A stretch of 11,731 nucleotides of DNA from Lysobacteraceae bacterium (GTDB lineage Bacteria; Pseudomonadota; Gammaproteobacteria; Xanthomonadales; Wenzhouxiangellaceae). Below the pieces are notes generated by a model. It searched no databases. It was not told where the DNA came from and saw only the letters and a program-made list of their open reading frames with translations. The stretch covers positions 1-11,731 of the forward strand of contig JAIVHD010000270.1 of the NCBI GenBank assembly GCA_020201235.1, read 5' to 3'. Position 1 is the stretch's first letter. Each line of letters opens with the position of its first letter. This document shows positions 1 through 7,722 of the stretch, piece by piece. The position numbers were made by a program, and so were the translations under genes.

Positions 1-839
1 GCCATGAAGTGGCTGGCCGGATCCGTTGGGTTGTCGCCGGGATCAGCCTCGGCGTAGGGATCAACAAAAGCCAGCATCCGGCCGCCACCGAGCACGAACT
101 GGTCGATCGAAAACAGCAGTTCCTCGGACAGATTTTTCGGATGCACGACGATCAATGCGTCCAGCCCGGGCGGCAGCTCGCTGGCGTCGGCTTCGACCGG
201 GGCGAGATCAAACAGCTCGCTCCATTGTTCAAAGACCGCCCAGGCCGGGTTGCGCTGCCCGGTCTGCATATTCAGCCCGCCGGAAATCGGCAGGCCGCTG
301 ATTAAACCGACGCGCTGAAGTTCGGGCCGAGACAGCGTATCGAGCATGCGGGCAAGCTCGTATTCGAGAACGGCCTCGCGGCCCGGCGAGAGAAAGGGCA
401 GCACTTCGAGCCCATCGAGTGAATTGGTTCCAACCACGCCAAGGTACAGCACATCCCCTGCCTGGCTCAACGGAACAGGCTCCAGACCATAGCGCGCGGC
501 AGCGTCCTCGGCTTCAGAAAACGGCTCTGGATCAATGCGTTCCAGTTGCACAAGGCCATCCGACTCGACCGAGATTTCTTGCATCAGCTCCCAGACACGG
601 TTCGCATAGCGCCGAATCTGCGGCAGGTCCTGGCTGGCAGAATCGCTGAAATACAGCCTCAAGGTGACCGGCTCGGCCAACTCGCGAACAATGTTGGCCG
701 TGCCCTCCGACAGGGTATAAAGGCGATTTTCGGTCAGGTCGACGCGCCAGTTCTTAAACAGCAGCCCGGTCAACATCGTCAGGACCACGAACAGCACGGC
801 CAGAACGATCAGCGCGCTCGAAGAATAGATGTTTTTCAT
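1..839 (-). CDS. GldG-like ABC transporter auxiliary protein (partial, C-terminus beyond window)
   Basis: I translated this by hand from an ATG at 839-837. It is open for 279 residues to the window edge, so the C-terminal part is missing. The N-terminus has a short cytoplasmic stretch, a membrane segment at about residues 9-28, then WRVDLTENRLYTLS (31-44). That last motif is the hallmark of the GldG / ABC_transp_aux family, in which a large periplasmic domain follows an N-terminal anchor. Later stretches such as LIVVHPKNLSEE and a glycine-rich GGGRMLAFVDP fit the family's ThuA/DUF4350-like domain. The start lies two bases past the permease stop (TAG at 844-842), so it is the third gene of the ABC operon and probably translationally coupled. 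In Bacteroidetes, GldG works with GldA and GldF in gliding. In proteobacteria the substrate is unknown and I do not infer gliding. Family assignment is firm, function is not. Confidence 0.85.
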   Translation of the reverse strand, partial: MKNIYSSSALIVLAVLFVVLTMLTGLLFKNWRVDLTENRLYTLSEGTANIVRELAEPVTLRLYFSDSASQDLPQIRRYANRVWELMQEISVESDGLVQLERIDPEPFSEAEDAAARYGLEPVPLSQAGDVLYLGVVGTNSLDGLEVLPFLSPGREAVLEYELARMLDTLSRPELQRVGLISGLPISGGLNMQTGQRNPAWAVFEQWSELFDLAPVEADASELPPGLDALIVVHPKNLSEELLFSIDQFVLGGGRMLAFVDPYAEADPGDNPTDPASHFM

Positions 840-841
840 GA

Positions 842-1579
842 CTACTGCGCCTTCTTGATTTCGATCACGATGCGGTTGGCGACCAGCCAGAAGCCGATCA
901 CTAACAGGAAATAAACCAGGTCACGGGCATCGATCACGCCGCGCGAAATCGAATTGAAATGGCTAAGAAAGCTCAGATTCGCGATGGCATCGACGACCGC
1001 CTGCGGCAGCCAGCCGCGAAAGGCATCGAGGATCATCGGCAGACCTGAAAGCAGAAACCCGAAACAGACCACCACCGACAAAATAAACGCCACAACCTGA
1101 TTGCGTGTGACCGCGGAAAGGCAGGCGCTGATGGCCAGAAAACCGCCCGCCATCAACCAGCTTCCGAGATAGCCCGTAAGCACTACGCCGTTGTCCGGAT
1201 TGCCCAGCAAATTGACGGTCAGCCAGATCGGGAAGGTCAGCACCAGCGCGAGTCCGACGAACAACCAGGCGGCCAGAAACTTCGCAAGCACCGCCTCGCC
1301 GGCGGTGATCGGAAGGGTCAGCAGCAGCTCGATCGTGCCGTACTTGCGCTCCTCGGCCCACAAGCGCATGCCGATGGCCGGCACCAGGAACAGGTACAAC
1401 CACGGGTGGAACTGGAAAAACGGCTGCAGGTCGGCAATTTCACGCTCGTAAAAATTGCCGAGATAGAACGTGAACGCGCCCGCCATCAGCAGAAAAATAA
1501 CGATAAAGACGTAGGCCACCGGGGTCGCGAAATAGCTGGCCAGCTCACGCTTTAGAATGACCGATAGATTGCCCCTCAT
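842..1579 (-). CDS. ABC-2 type transporter permease, GldF-like
   Basis: This is a 245-residue inner-membrane protein with about six hydrophobic spans, near residues 20-41, 57-74, 97-125, 136-157, 161-184 and 222-241. The N-terminal KRELASYFATP followed by the first span, and EERKYGTIELLLTLP (76-90) in the first cytoplasmic loop after span 2, are typical of the ABC2_membrane_3 / GldF family. The loop carries the coupling-helix region that contacts the ATPase. The start ATG overlaps the ATPase stop in an ATGA arrangement (1579-1576), so the two are translationally coupled. Two bases separate its stop from the GldG-like gene. It presumably forms the membrane pore of the transporter encoded by the flanking genes. 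The substrate is not known. Length is normal for the family. Confidence 0.88.
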   Translation of the reverse strand: MRGNLSVILKRELASYFATPVAYVFIVIFLLMAGAFTFYLGNFYEREIADLQPFFQFHPWLYLFLVPAIGMRLWAEERKYGTIELLLTLPITAGEAVLAKFLAAWLFVGLALVLTFPIWLTVNLLGNPDNGVVLTGYLGSWLMAGGFLAISACLSAVTRNQVVAFILSVVVCFGFLLSGLPMILDAFRGWLPQAVVDAIANLSFLSHFNSISRGVIDARDLVYFLLVIGFWLVANRIVIEIKKAQ

Positions 1580-2508
1580 GCCGCTTTCTCCGAATGGCTT
1601 TCGCCGGTGATCGTGCGGAATACGTCATCAAGCCGGCCGGCCTCGAGCTGCAACCGCGAAACGCGCCAGCCGCGCTCGCGCGCCAGCGTCGAGACCGCCT
1701 GAAACAAGTCACCCTTGCCGGATGGAAAGGCGGTAATCAAGCCGCGCCGGATTTCGACCTCGCCGGCCTCGACCAGCTCGCTCAACGCCGAGGCCGCCAC
1801 TTGCTGATCGTCGCAGGCCAGGCTGACCGCGCGCGCGTAGCGCGACCGGGCTAGCAGCGAAGCCGGCGTGTCGTCGGCCAGCAGGCGTCCGCGGGCGATG
1901 ATCATGGCGCGCGAGCACAAGGCATCAACCTCCTCGAGAATATGGGTTGAGATGATGATGATCTTGCCCTCCGACATTTCCCGGATCAACCGACGAACCT
2001 GCTGCTTCTGATTTGGATCCAGGCCGTCGGTTGGTTCGTCCAGGATCAGCACCGGTGGATCGCTGATAATGGCCTGGGCCAGGCCGACGCGGCGCTTGAA
2101 ACCTTTCGAAAGCGTTTCGATGGTCTGGTTCCGGACCTCGTCGAGTTGCAATCGCTCGAGCGCCTGATCGATACGACGCTCGGCCTCGGCACCGCGGAAT
2201 CCGCGCGCACCGGCGATGAAGTCCATAAACCGCTTGACCGGAAGCTCGCCGTATAACGGTGCACCCTCCGGCAGATAGCCGACCAAACGGCGCGCGGCCA
2301 GCGAATTCTCAATAATGTCGTGACCGTGGATTCGGGCCGTTCCGGAAGACGGCGGCAGGAAGCCGGTTAGCATTTTCATCGTGGTCGACTTGCCGGCACC
2401 ATTCGGGCCCAAGAACCCGAGAACCGTGCCGGATTCAACCGTGAAACTCAGGCGATCGACGGCGGTGAAATCGCCGTAGCGCCGAGTTAGTTTTTTGGCT
2501 TCGATCAT
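1576..2508 (-). CDS. ABC transporter ATP-binding protein, GldA-like
   Basis: This 310-residue ABC ATPase energises the transporter encoded just downstream. Visible motifs are Walker A GPNGAGKST (34-42), a Q-loop position occupied by E81 in LPEGAPLY, signature LSKGF (133-137), Walker B VLILDEPTDGLD (153-164) and switch histidine H189 in ISTHIL. Glutamate in place of the Q-loop glutamine is common in the ABC-2 drug/Gld subfamily. The roughly 90-residue C-terminal extension after the nucleotide-binding core is also usual there. The ATG at 2508 is preceded by GGAG with a 10-base spacing, which supports this start. The stop overlaps the permease start (ATGA). First gene of the operon, with a candidate promoter at 2542-2570. 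Subfamily is confident; substrate unknown. Confidence 0.92.
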   Translation of the reverse strand: MIEAKKLTRRYGDFTAVDRLSFTVESGTVLGFLGPNGAGKSTTMKMLTGFLPPSSGTARIHGHDIIENSLAARRLVGYLPEGAPLYGELPVKRFMDFIAGARGFRGAEAERRIDQALERLQLDEVRNQTIETLSKGFKRRVGLAQAIISDPPVLILDEPTDGLDPNQKQQVRRLIREMSEGKIIIISTHILEEVDALCSRAMIIARGRLLADDTPASLLARSRYARAVSLACDDQQVAASALSELVEAGEVEIRRGLITAFPSGKGDLFQAVSTLARERGWRVSRLQLEAGRLDDVFRTITGESHSEKAA

Positions 2509-2541
2509 GTGGCGTATGCTCCGCGCTTTCGCTGTTGCTGG

Positions 2542-2570
2542 AGGTTAAGGGCGACCACGGCCGTTTTCAA
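2542..2570 (-). promoter_or_regulatory. Candidate sigma70 promoter of the ABC operon
   Basis: Read on the minus strand, TTGAAA (2570-2565, 5 of 6 matches to the -35 consensus) is followed by a 17-base spacer and TAACCT (2547-2542, which keeps the T1, A2 and T6 of the -10 box). Transcription would begin near 2535, giving a leader of about 27 bases before the ATPase ATG with its GGAG site. The spacing is ideal but the -10 match is only 3 of 6, so this is a prediction. Confidence 0.42.
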
Positions 2571-2930
2571 GTCTGCCGTAAGCCATCCAACCGGTTGCCG
2601 CCTGCCAGGAGGCTGTCGGGATTCGCATGGATGAACTTTTGATCTACTACTGCTGAAAAGCCGGATTGAGTCGGATTCGCCGTTCTGTTTTGTGAACCAG
2701 ATCCACTATTTTCTTCAAAAAATCAAAGCAGCTGACTCACAGCGGCTTTCCTCCGCAACGATCAGTTTAATCCAACCGGCTCCCAAGCCAGTAGTGTACC
2801 CGTTTGCAAATCTCGCGGCACCCGGCCGATCTCCGATGTGCAGACAGGGCGCTGCGCGTCCAAAACATCAGCTTGGCAATCGCCGATCGCACACGGATAC
2901 AAGCGTTCCTCCGAATGCCGCCCGATCGAC
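2571..2930. other. Intergenic stretch with no recognisable gene
   Basis: About 360 bases lie between the divergent ABC operon and the M14 hydrolase gene. The part around 2640-2720 is visibly richer in A and T than the flanking genes and includes a run of A at 2719-2724. Open frames here are short and have no family resemblance, and I see no convincing terminator or RNA fold. A TACACT on the minus strand at 2798-2793 could be a second, more distant -10 box for the ABC operon (it would leave a leader of about 280 bases), but there is no good -35 box with it. A small RNA or remote regulatory sites cannot be excluded. Confidence 0.4.
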
Positions 2931-2937
2931 GACGGAG

Positions 2938-2943
2938 TACACT
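2938..2943 (+). promoter_or_regulatory. Candidate -10 box (TACACT) for the M14 hydrolase gene
   Basis: TACACT within GGAGTACACTAG matches 4 of 6 bases of the sigma70 -10 consensus, including T1, A2 and T6. It would place the start of transcription near 2950, about 32 bases before the ATG at 2982. No good -35 box is present 16-18 bases upstream. The same TACACTAG context occurs before ftsY. Confidence 0.35.
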
Positions 2944-2981
2944 AGTCGGCTAACCTATCGGAATCTTAGCTTCTGTCACCC

Positions 2982-4043
2982 ATGCACGTTACGATCCTGG
3001 ATCACCTGCCGGCGGGTTTGCTGAAACACCCTGCGGCTTCGCTGGCACGCTATCTGGACGGCCCAACGCTGATCCACCTGCCCGGCCGCAAACCCGCACC
3101 CTTATTCGTATCCGTGCTGCAACATGGCAACGAGATTTCAGGCTGGGATTCGGTACGCCGGCTTCTCGCCGGGCGTTACCAGCGCGACCCGCTGCCCAGA
3201 AGCCTGGCGCTGTTCATCGGTAATATCACGGCGGCCGCCGAACACAAACGCCACCTTCCCGATCAGGCCGACATGAACCGCTGCTGGCCGGGCACGCGCC
3301 GCTCCGACTCGCCCTTTTGCGCCATGCTGGACCAGCTTACCCGCCACATGCGCTCGCTTAAACCGTTCGCGAGCATTGACATCCACAACAACACCGGTGA
3401 AAACCCGCACTACGCGGCGGTCAACAAAATCGACGCCCAGCGCCTCAATCTCGCCACCCGTTTTTCGAGAACGGTCGTCTATTTCACCGAGCCGGGCGGC
3501 GTCCAGTCCGACGCGTTCGGTCAGTTTTGTCCAGCGGTCACGCTGGAATGCGGCCTTCCGGGCATGCGCGGCGGCACCGATCACGCCATGGCGTACCTGG
3601 AAAGCGTTTTGAACATGGACTACTTGTCCGAGCAGTTCCCGCAGCCGGAAGATCTGGATCTTTTCAAGGTCGCCGCGGTGGTCAAGATCCCGCCCGAGTG
3701 CTCGTTCACGTTCGGCAGCGAGCCGGCCGATCTCAGCTTCGAGGCCGGCATCGACAAGCTCAACTTCAGCGAATTGCCGCCCGGCACCCGCTTTGCCCGG
3801 ACGCGTGGCAACGGCCGCTCGCTGCTGGCGCTCGACACCGAAGGCGAGGATTGCACCCAAAACTGGTTTTGCGAAGTCGACGGCAGCCTGCTGACCCAGC
3901 GCCCGGCGATGCCGGCCATGCTAACCACCCAGGCCGACGCCATTCGCCAGGACTGCCTGTGTTATCTGATGGAACGAATTCGTGTGCAGCATCCACCCGG
4001 CGCGTCCGGCCTGCCCGGGAAACTACCCGAAAGCGCCCCGTAA
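2982..4043 (+). CDS. M14-type succinylglutamate desuccinylase / aspartoacylase-like zinc hydrolase
   Basis: This 353-residue protein carries the complete metal and catalytic set of the AstE/AspA branch of the M14 carboxypeptidase clan. Zinc ligands are H48 and E51 in QHGNE and H135 in SIDIHNNTG. The substrate-binding block GNITAAAEHKR followed by DMNRCWPG (97-104) matches the family pattern GN..A.....R....D.NR.WPG. The general base is E189 in VTLECGLPG. Such enzymes remove acyl groups from N-acyl amino acids. The residues seen do not tell which substrate this one uses. No other arginine-catabolism (ast) genes are nearby, so AstE itself is unlikely and an orphan role is more plausible. No signal peptide is visible, so it should be cytoplasmic. 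The ATG has only a weak ribosome site (GGAATC, distant). A C-terminal tail of about 15 proline-rich residues is outside the conserved domain. Confidence 0.83.
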   Translation: MHVTILDHLPAGLLKHPAASLARYLDGPTLIHLPGRKPAPLFVSVLQHGNEISGWDSVRRLLAGRYQRDPLPRSLALFIGNITAAAEHKRHLPDQADMNRCWPGTRRSDSPFCAMLDQLTRHMRSLKPFASIDIHNNTGENPHYAAVNKIDAQRLNLATRFSRTVVYFTEPGGVQSDAFGQFCPAVTLECGLPGMRGGTDHAMAYLESVLNMDYLSEQFPQPEDLDLFKVAAVVKIPPECSFTFGSEPADLSFEAGIDKLNFSELPPGTRFARTRGNGRSLLALDTEGEDCTQNWFCEVDGSLLTQRPAMPAMLTTQADAIRQDCLCYLMERIRVQHPPGASGLPGKLPESAP

Positions 4044-4074
4044 AGCCGGAATCCCTGCGGACCGCTCAAAAGGC

Positions 4075-4080
4075 TACAAT
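4075..4080 (+). promoter_or_regulatory. Candidate -10 box (TACAAT) for the PspB-like/DUF502 pair
   Basis: TACAAT in GGCTACAATTCC matches 5 of 6 bases of the -10 consensus and lies between the M14 hydrolase stop (4043) and the ATG at 4111. Transcription would start near 4087, leaving a leader of about 24 bases. No clear -35 box is present. It suggests the two membrane genes can be read apart from the hydrolase gene. Confidence 0.45.
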
Positions 4081-4110
4081 TCCGGCAATCCGAATCGATC
4101 GACGAGCGCC

Positions 4111-4326
4111 ATGAATCTATATTCCGCTATTGTTGCCGCCATTGCCATCTGGGGCGTTGTGCGGGTCACCCAGCTCTGGCTCGCAGGAAAACGTCAGGCC
4201 AAAAGCCAAAGCGTGCACGCCGGGCAGCAGCACGCGATAGAAGACCTCGAATCGCGAATCCGAACGCTGGAACGCATCGTTATCGACGACCAGGGTGCGC
4301 TAAAACGCAAGTTCGATGATCTTTAG
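4111..4326 (+). CDS. Small PspB-like single-span membrane protein
   Basis: A 71-residue protein with one N-terminal membrane span (about residues 3-24, LYSAIVAAIAIWGVVR onward), a basic stretch with GKRQAK after it, and a charged helix. The helix contains EDLESRIRTLERIVIDD, a short coiled coil. This layout, the length, and the L(E)xRIxxLE(R)I(V/L)xD pattern resemble phage shock protein B, which in E. coli helps PspC sense inner-membrane stress. Similarity is mostly to the C-terminal helix, so the name stays tentative. A longer frame runs in from 3982, but ATG 4111 is chosen because the span begins right after it and a TACAAT box lies 31 bases upstream. No pspA or pspC is present. Its stop codon overlaps the ribosome site of the DUF502 gene, so the two are coupled. 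Confidence 0.68.
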   Translation: MNLYSAIVAAIAIWGVVRVTQLWLAGKRQAKSQSVHAGQQHAIEDLESRIRTLERIVIDDQGALKRKFDDL

Positions 4327-4338
4327 GACAACGACCTC

Positions 4339-4956
4339 GTGAGCAACAGTGAACATTTCGATGCCTCGACCGCCCAGAAGCTGGTACGCCTGTTTCTGAA
4401 AGGCCTGGCAACGATCATCCCGATTGCGCTGACGCTGCTGATCGTGCTGTGGCTGGCCGGTCTGGCCGAGTCCGGCGTCGGCTACCTGATCAAGCTGTTC
4501 ATTCCAGAATCCTGGTATCTGCGCGGCATGGGCTTTGTCGGCGGCATCGCGCTGGTCATGGCGATCGGCCTGCTCAGTCAACTGTGGCTGTTTCGGAAAC
4601 TCATCGATCTTGGCGAAATGGTGCTCGACCGGATGCCGCTGGTCAAAACGGTATTCCGTGCGACCAAGGACTTCGTTGATTACTTTAGTGGCGAGGGCGG
4701 ATCGCGTTTTAAGCAGGCCGTCATGGTCCGCCATCCCGACCTCAAGATCGGCGTCATGGGCTATGTCACGCGCGAGGATTTCTCCGACCTGCCGTTTGGA
4801 AAGGAGGGCGAAGTCGCCGTCTACCTGCCGCTGAGCTACCAGGTTGCCGGATACACCATCTATGTTCCCAGCGATTGGCTGGAGCCCATTGACATGCCCT
4901 TCGAGGATTCGCTTCGACTGATTCTGACGGCCGCCATGACCCGCCGTAAAGCATAA
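4339..4956 (+). CDS. DUF502 family inner-membrane protein
   Basis: A 205-residue protein with two membrane spans at about residues 22-42 and 63-83, followed by a soluble domain. The segment after the second span, RMPLVKTVFRATKDF (98-112), and the later LPLSYQVAGYTIYVP block are characteristic of DUF502 proteins. These are widespread in bacteria and plants (the LIKE-COV family), with no settled biochemical role in bacteria. The start is GTG at 4339, with AGGA (4325-4328) ten bases before it; that site overlaps the stop of the upstream PspB-like gene. In many gammaproteobacteria a DUF502 gene lies just upstream of aspS, but here the next gene is a reversed pseudogene. Family is confident, function unknown. 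Confidence 0.87.
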   Translation: MSNSEHFDASTAQKLVRLFLKGLATIIPIALTLLIVLWLAGLAESGVGYLIKLFIPESWYLRGMGFVGGIALVMAIGLLSQLWLFRKLIDLGEMVLDRMPLVKTVFRATKDFVDYFSGEGGSRFKQAVMVRHPDLKIGVMGYVTREDFSDLPFGKEGEVAVYLPLSYQVAGYTIYVPSDWLEPIDMPFEDSLRLILTAAMTRRKA

Positions 4957-4959
4957 ATT

Positions 4960-4979
4960 GCGTGTCGGCTCCGGCACGC
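4960..4979. terminator. Hairpin after the DUF502 gene, possible bidirectional terminator
   Basis: GCGTGTCG and CGGCACGC pair over 8 positions (one G-U) around a 4-base loop, three bases after the DUF502 stop and in the gap where it converges with the pseudogene. There is no T run on the plus side and only AATTTAT on the minus side. Position supports a terminator, but sequence support is partial. Confidence 0.4.
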
Positions 4980-5093
4980 TGGCTTGGTCGCCGCCTGACC
5001 GCGCGATCCGGCGGTTCGCGTTTCCGACCTGCGGCCGATTTCACGACCCATCTCACGGCGGCGCGGCAGCGCAGATTTTGAGTCCAGGCGGGC

Positions 5094-6298
5094 TCAGGGC
5101 CGGACTTCGGCCTTGCCAGACTCCCAGCGCGGGTCGTGCGCGGCTTCCAGCGTGTTGTCGCTACGGTTCCAGAGGACACCGTGCATGTTGCCCCAGGGGC
5201 GGTCGCGCACGCTGACCTCGTGGCCCAGGGCTTCAAGCTCGCCGATCTCTTGTTCGCTCAGTGCCTTGCGCTCGGCCGAAATCTCGTCGGGCAGGTATTG
5301 ATGGTGAAAGCGCGGCAGCGACACCCAGGAGTCCGGGCCATTGCCGTCGAAAAAGTCCAGGATCCCGAGAACGACCATGGTGATGATGCGCGAGCCGCCC
5401 GGGGTGCCGAGAACCGCGAAGATATTCCGACGGCAAGGCCCGGTCCATCCGAATCGTCGAGCGCAATCCGGCCGCGTAATGATCGCTGAGCAGCATCTCC
5501 ATCGGCACTTCGGCAAACGCCGGGTCGCCCAGGTAAAGAGCCCGGTCTCGATACGCCCGGCGCATCGCTTCGGCCAGCACATGGACACGCTCGCTGCGGC
5601 CCAGAGCGGCCAGATCAAACGGCTCGATCAGGTTCAGAATCTGCGCAATCGCGACCCCGCCGGACGACGGCGGCGGCGCGGTCAGTAGACGATAGCCGCG
5701 GTGCTCGATGGTCACCGGATGGCGCTCCACAGCCTGGTAACCGGCGAAATCCTCAAGCGTCCAAATGCCGCCGGCGGCGCGCGAGCCGGCCACCAGCTTC
5801 TGCGCCGTCTCGCCGCGATAAAAGCCATCGTGACCCTGTTTGGCCAGGCGCTTCAGGGTTTCTGCAAGATCGGCCTGCACAATCCGATCGCCCAGTTCGG
5901 GCAGCTCTCCGCCGGGCATGAAGATGTCGGAGGTATAGGGCCATTGCAGCATGACATGCGCGCGCCAGTTCAGAAGCTGCTGGTACTTCAGATCGACCGC
6001 AAACCCTTGCTCGGCCAGCCGGATCGCCGGTCTCAGCAGCGTGTCGAGCTCGAGCCGCCCGTAGCGCTCGGCCAGATGCACCCAGGCAGCCGCGGCACCC
6101 GGAATTCCGGCCGCCAGCGGCCCGTTGATCGCAAGATCGCGATCAACTTGCCCGTTTTCGTCCAGGTACATATCGGAGGTCGACTGGCCCGGCGCGATTT
6201 CGCGCCCGTCGATCATCCGCGGCACCCGGCCCGTGAGCACCAGCCGAACTCGCCGCTGACAGGCAGCAAAACAACAATACAAAGAAAATTCGATTCAT
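5094..6298 (-). pseudogene. ggt: Gamma-glutamyltransferase pseudogene with two internal deletions
   Basis: Three reading frames on the minus strand together make up a broken gamma-glutamyltransferase. Frame 1 starts with ATG at 6298 and gives a clean secretion signal (MNRIFFVLLFCCLSAASSAG). Frame 2, from about 6225 to 5428, carries IDGREIAPG, PAIRLAEQGF, the typical APPPSSGG and EAMRRAYRDRALYLGDPAF, which is the large-subunit part. Frame 3, from about 5429 to the TGA at 5096-5094, carries VLGTPGGSRIIT and PRFHHQYLPDE, the C-terminal part of the small subunit. At each join, conserved family sequence is missing as well as the frame changing. At 6217-6250 the N-terminal region with the GGNA.DAA and GGGGF motifs (roughly 70 residues) is absent. 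At about 5427-5436 roughly 100 residues are gone, including the TTH(F/Y)S autocleavage/nucleophile threonine, the LNNxMDDF segment and the SSM substrate loop. An active enzyme cannot be made. An intact GGT would be a periplasmic glutathione hydrolase. The sizes of the losses are estimates from family knowledge. Confidence 0.85.
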
Positions 6299-6349
6299 GA
6301 CAGTCTCGGGTTTTAAAGTGAAACGGGGATGGGCCGACAGGCGAGATCC

Positions 6350-6366
6350 GCATCGACCGGCGATGC
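6350..6366 (-). terminator. Small hairpin directly after coaD
   Basis: On the minus strand GCATCG and CGATGC form a 6-base-pair stem with a 5-base loop (CCGGT), beginning at the base after the coaD stop codon. There is no T run after it, so it would be at best a weak terminator or an mRNA 3' end stabiliser. Confidence 0.25.
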
Positions 6367-6903
<537 letters not shown>

Positions 6904-6908
<5 letters not shown>

Positions 6909-7491
6909 ACGGTCGCTCGCCGGGCAAGGTCAGCAGTTGCATGCGCACGCCAGCCACGCATTTCTCGCGCCGCACGGCCCAGCCCGCCGGTTCTGGCTTG
7001 GCGTCGTGCAATAAGCCGGCCTGTGCGCCGGCCGGACTTTCGACGTAAACCTGCGCGCCAGCGGCCAGCAAGCCCGGACGGGCCAGTGCCTGCAGCACGG
7101 GACCGACCAGATCCGAATCGAACGGCGGGTCGACGAAGACCAGGTCAAACGGGCCAACGGGGCGCCGCAGCCAGGCCAGAGCCTCGGCCCGATGCACCGT
7201 GACGGCATCGCTGCCCGGCCACGACACGATGGAATCGACGATGTGCCGCGCGACTGCCCCGTCACGCTCGACCAGCGTCACCGAGGCGGCACCCCGAGAC
7301 GCACACTCCAGGCCCAGCGCGCCGGTCCCGGCAAACAGGTCAAGACAATGTGCGCCTTGGGTGAAGCCTTGTAGCCAATTAAACAGCCGCTCGCGCGAAC
7401 GGTCGCCGCTGGGTCTCAGGCCAGCCGCATCGAGCACCCTCAGGCGGCGCCCGCGCCAGGTTCCGCCAATGATTCTTATCTTTCCAGCCAT
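6904..7491 (-). CDS. rsmD: 16S rRNA (guanine966-N2)-methyltransferase
   Basis: RsmD methylates G966 in helix 31 of 16S rRNA using S-adenosylmethionine, acting on assembled small subunits. The 195-residue product begins with KIRIIGGTWRGRRL, the family's N-terminal basic block. RPSGDRSRERLFNWL follows (26-40; most relatives have RPTxDRxRExLFNWL, so S28-G29 is a mild variation). SAM-binding motif I is LDLFAGTGALGLE (50-62), and catalytic motif IV is DPPF (121-124) in FDLVFVDPPF. Length is normal. No strong ribosome site precedes the ATG. It faces away from ftsY, an arrangement common in gammaproteobacteria, and is followed by coaD with no gap beyond the coaD leader. Confidence 0.95.
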
Positions 7492-7546
7492 GATCGAAGT
7501 CTTGAGGTCTGTCGAATTTAAGCGATCCTAACGACTAAAAGTCGGC

Positions 7547-7593
7547 AGGGGTCAGATTTTTTGATCCCCTACCCCGTCGCCTGCGCTTGCGAC
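7547..7593. repeat. REP-like inverted repeats in the rsmD-ftsY gap
   Basis: Two adjacent small inverted repeats. AGGGGTCA (7547-7554) pairs with TGATCCCCT (7562-7570) with one bulged T and a T-rich loop. GTCGC (7576-7580) pairs with GCGAC (7589-7593) around an 8-base loop. GGGGTCAGA-type palindromes are, from general knowledge, often found flanking REP-associated tyrosine transposase genes. Only single copies are seen here, so the REP label is an inference. The first could also act as a terminator-like structure. Confidence 0.4.
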
Positions 7594-7641
7594 AAGGCCT
7601 GATCCCGCCTGCTTCACCAGCCCTGCGACTGTGGCAGCGCC

Positions 7642-7722
7642 ATGCCGCCGCGTCCGCTGTATTTGGCTCGGCCACGCATCCCCAACGCCGCCGTTATCCA
7701 ACAACCGTGCGAGCACGCATTC
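7642..7722 (+). pseudogene. Possible degenerate start of a REP-associated tyrosine transposase (Y1_Tnp)
   Basis: The ATG at 7642 reads MPPRPLYLARPRIP and, a little later, VIQ then a shifted frame giving NNR. This recalls the usual opening of REP-associated or IS200-like transposases, MxRPxRLYLPGxxHHVIQRGNNR. The match needs small insertions or deletions, and the frame ends at a TAG near 7791. It sits about 70 bases after the REP-like hairpins, which is the normal order for such loci. No catalytic histidine pair or tyrosine remains. The stretch could also be plain non-coding GC-rich sequence: resemblance is short and by eye. Confidence 0.3.

Noticed and set aside
2692..3024. Open frame of 110 codons upstream of and overlapping the M14 hydrolase gene
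   Set aside because: No domain, no hydrophobic pattern, and it runs across the candidate promoter. Composition looks non-coding.
3138..3860. Open frame of 240 codons on the minus strand
   Set aside because: It lies wholly antisense to the M14 hydrolase gene, whose zinc and catalytic motifs are all intact. The product is rich in R, A, G and V with no family resemblance, as expected of a GC-rich shadow frame.
4300..4977. Open frame of 225 codons on the minus strand
   Set aside because: Antisense to the DUF502 gene, which has clear membrane spans and family motifs. The antisense product is rich in Q, D and H with no recognisable domain.
5701..6300. Open frame of 199 codons on the plus strand
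   Set aside because: Antisense to the well-conserved large-subunit part of the ggt pseudogene. No motif of its own.
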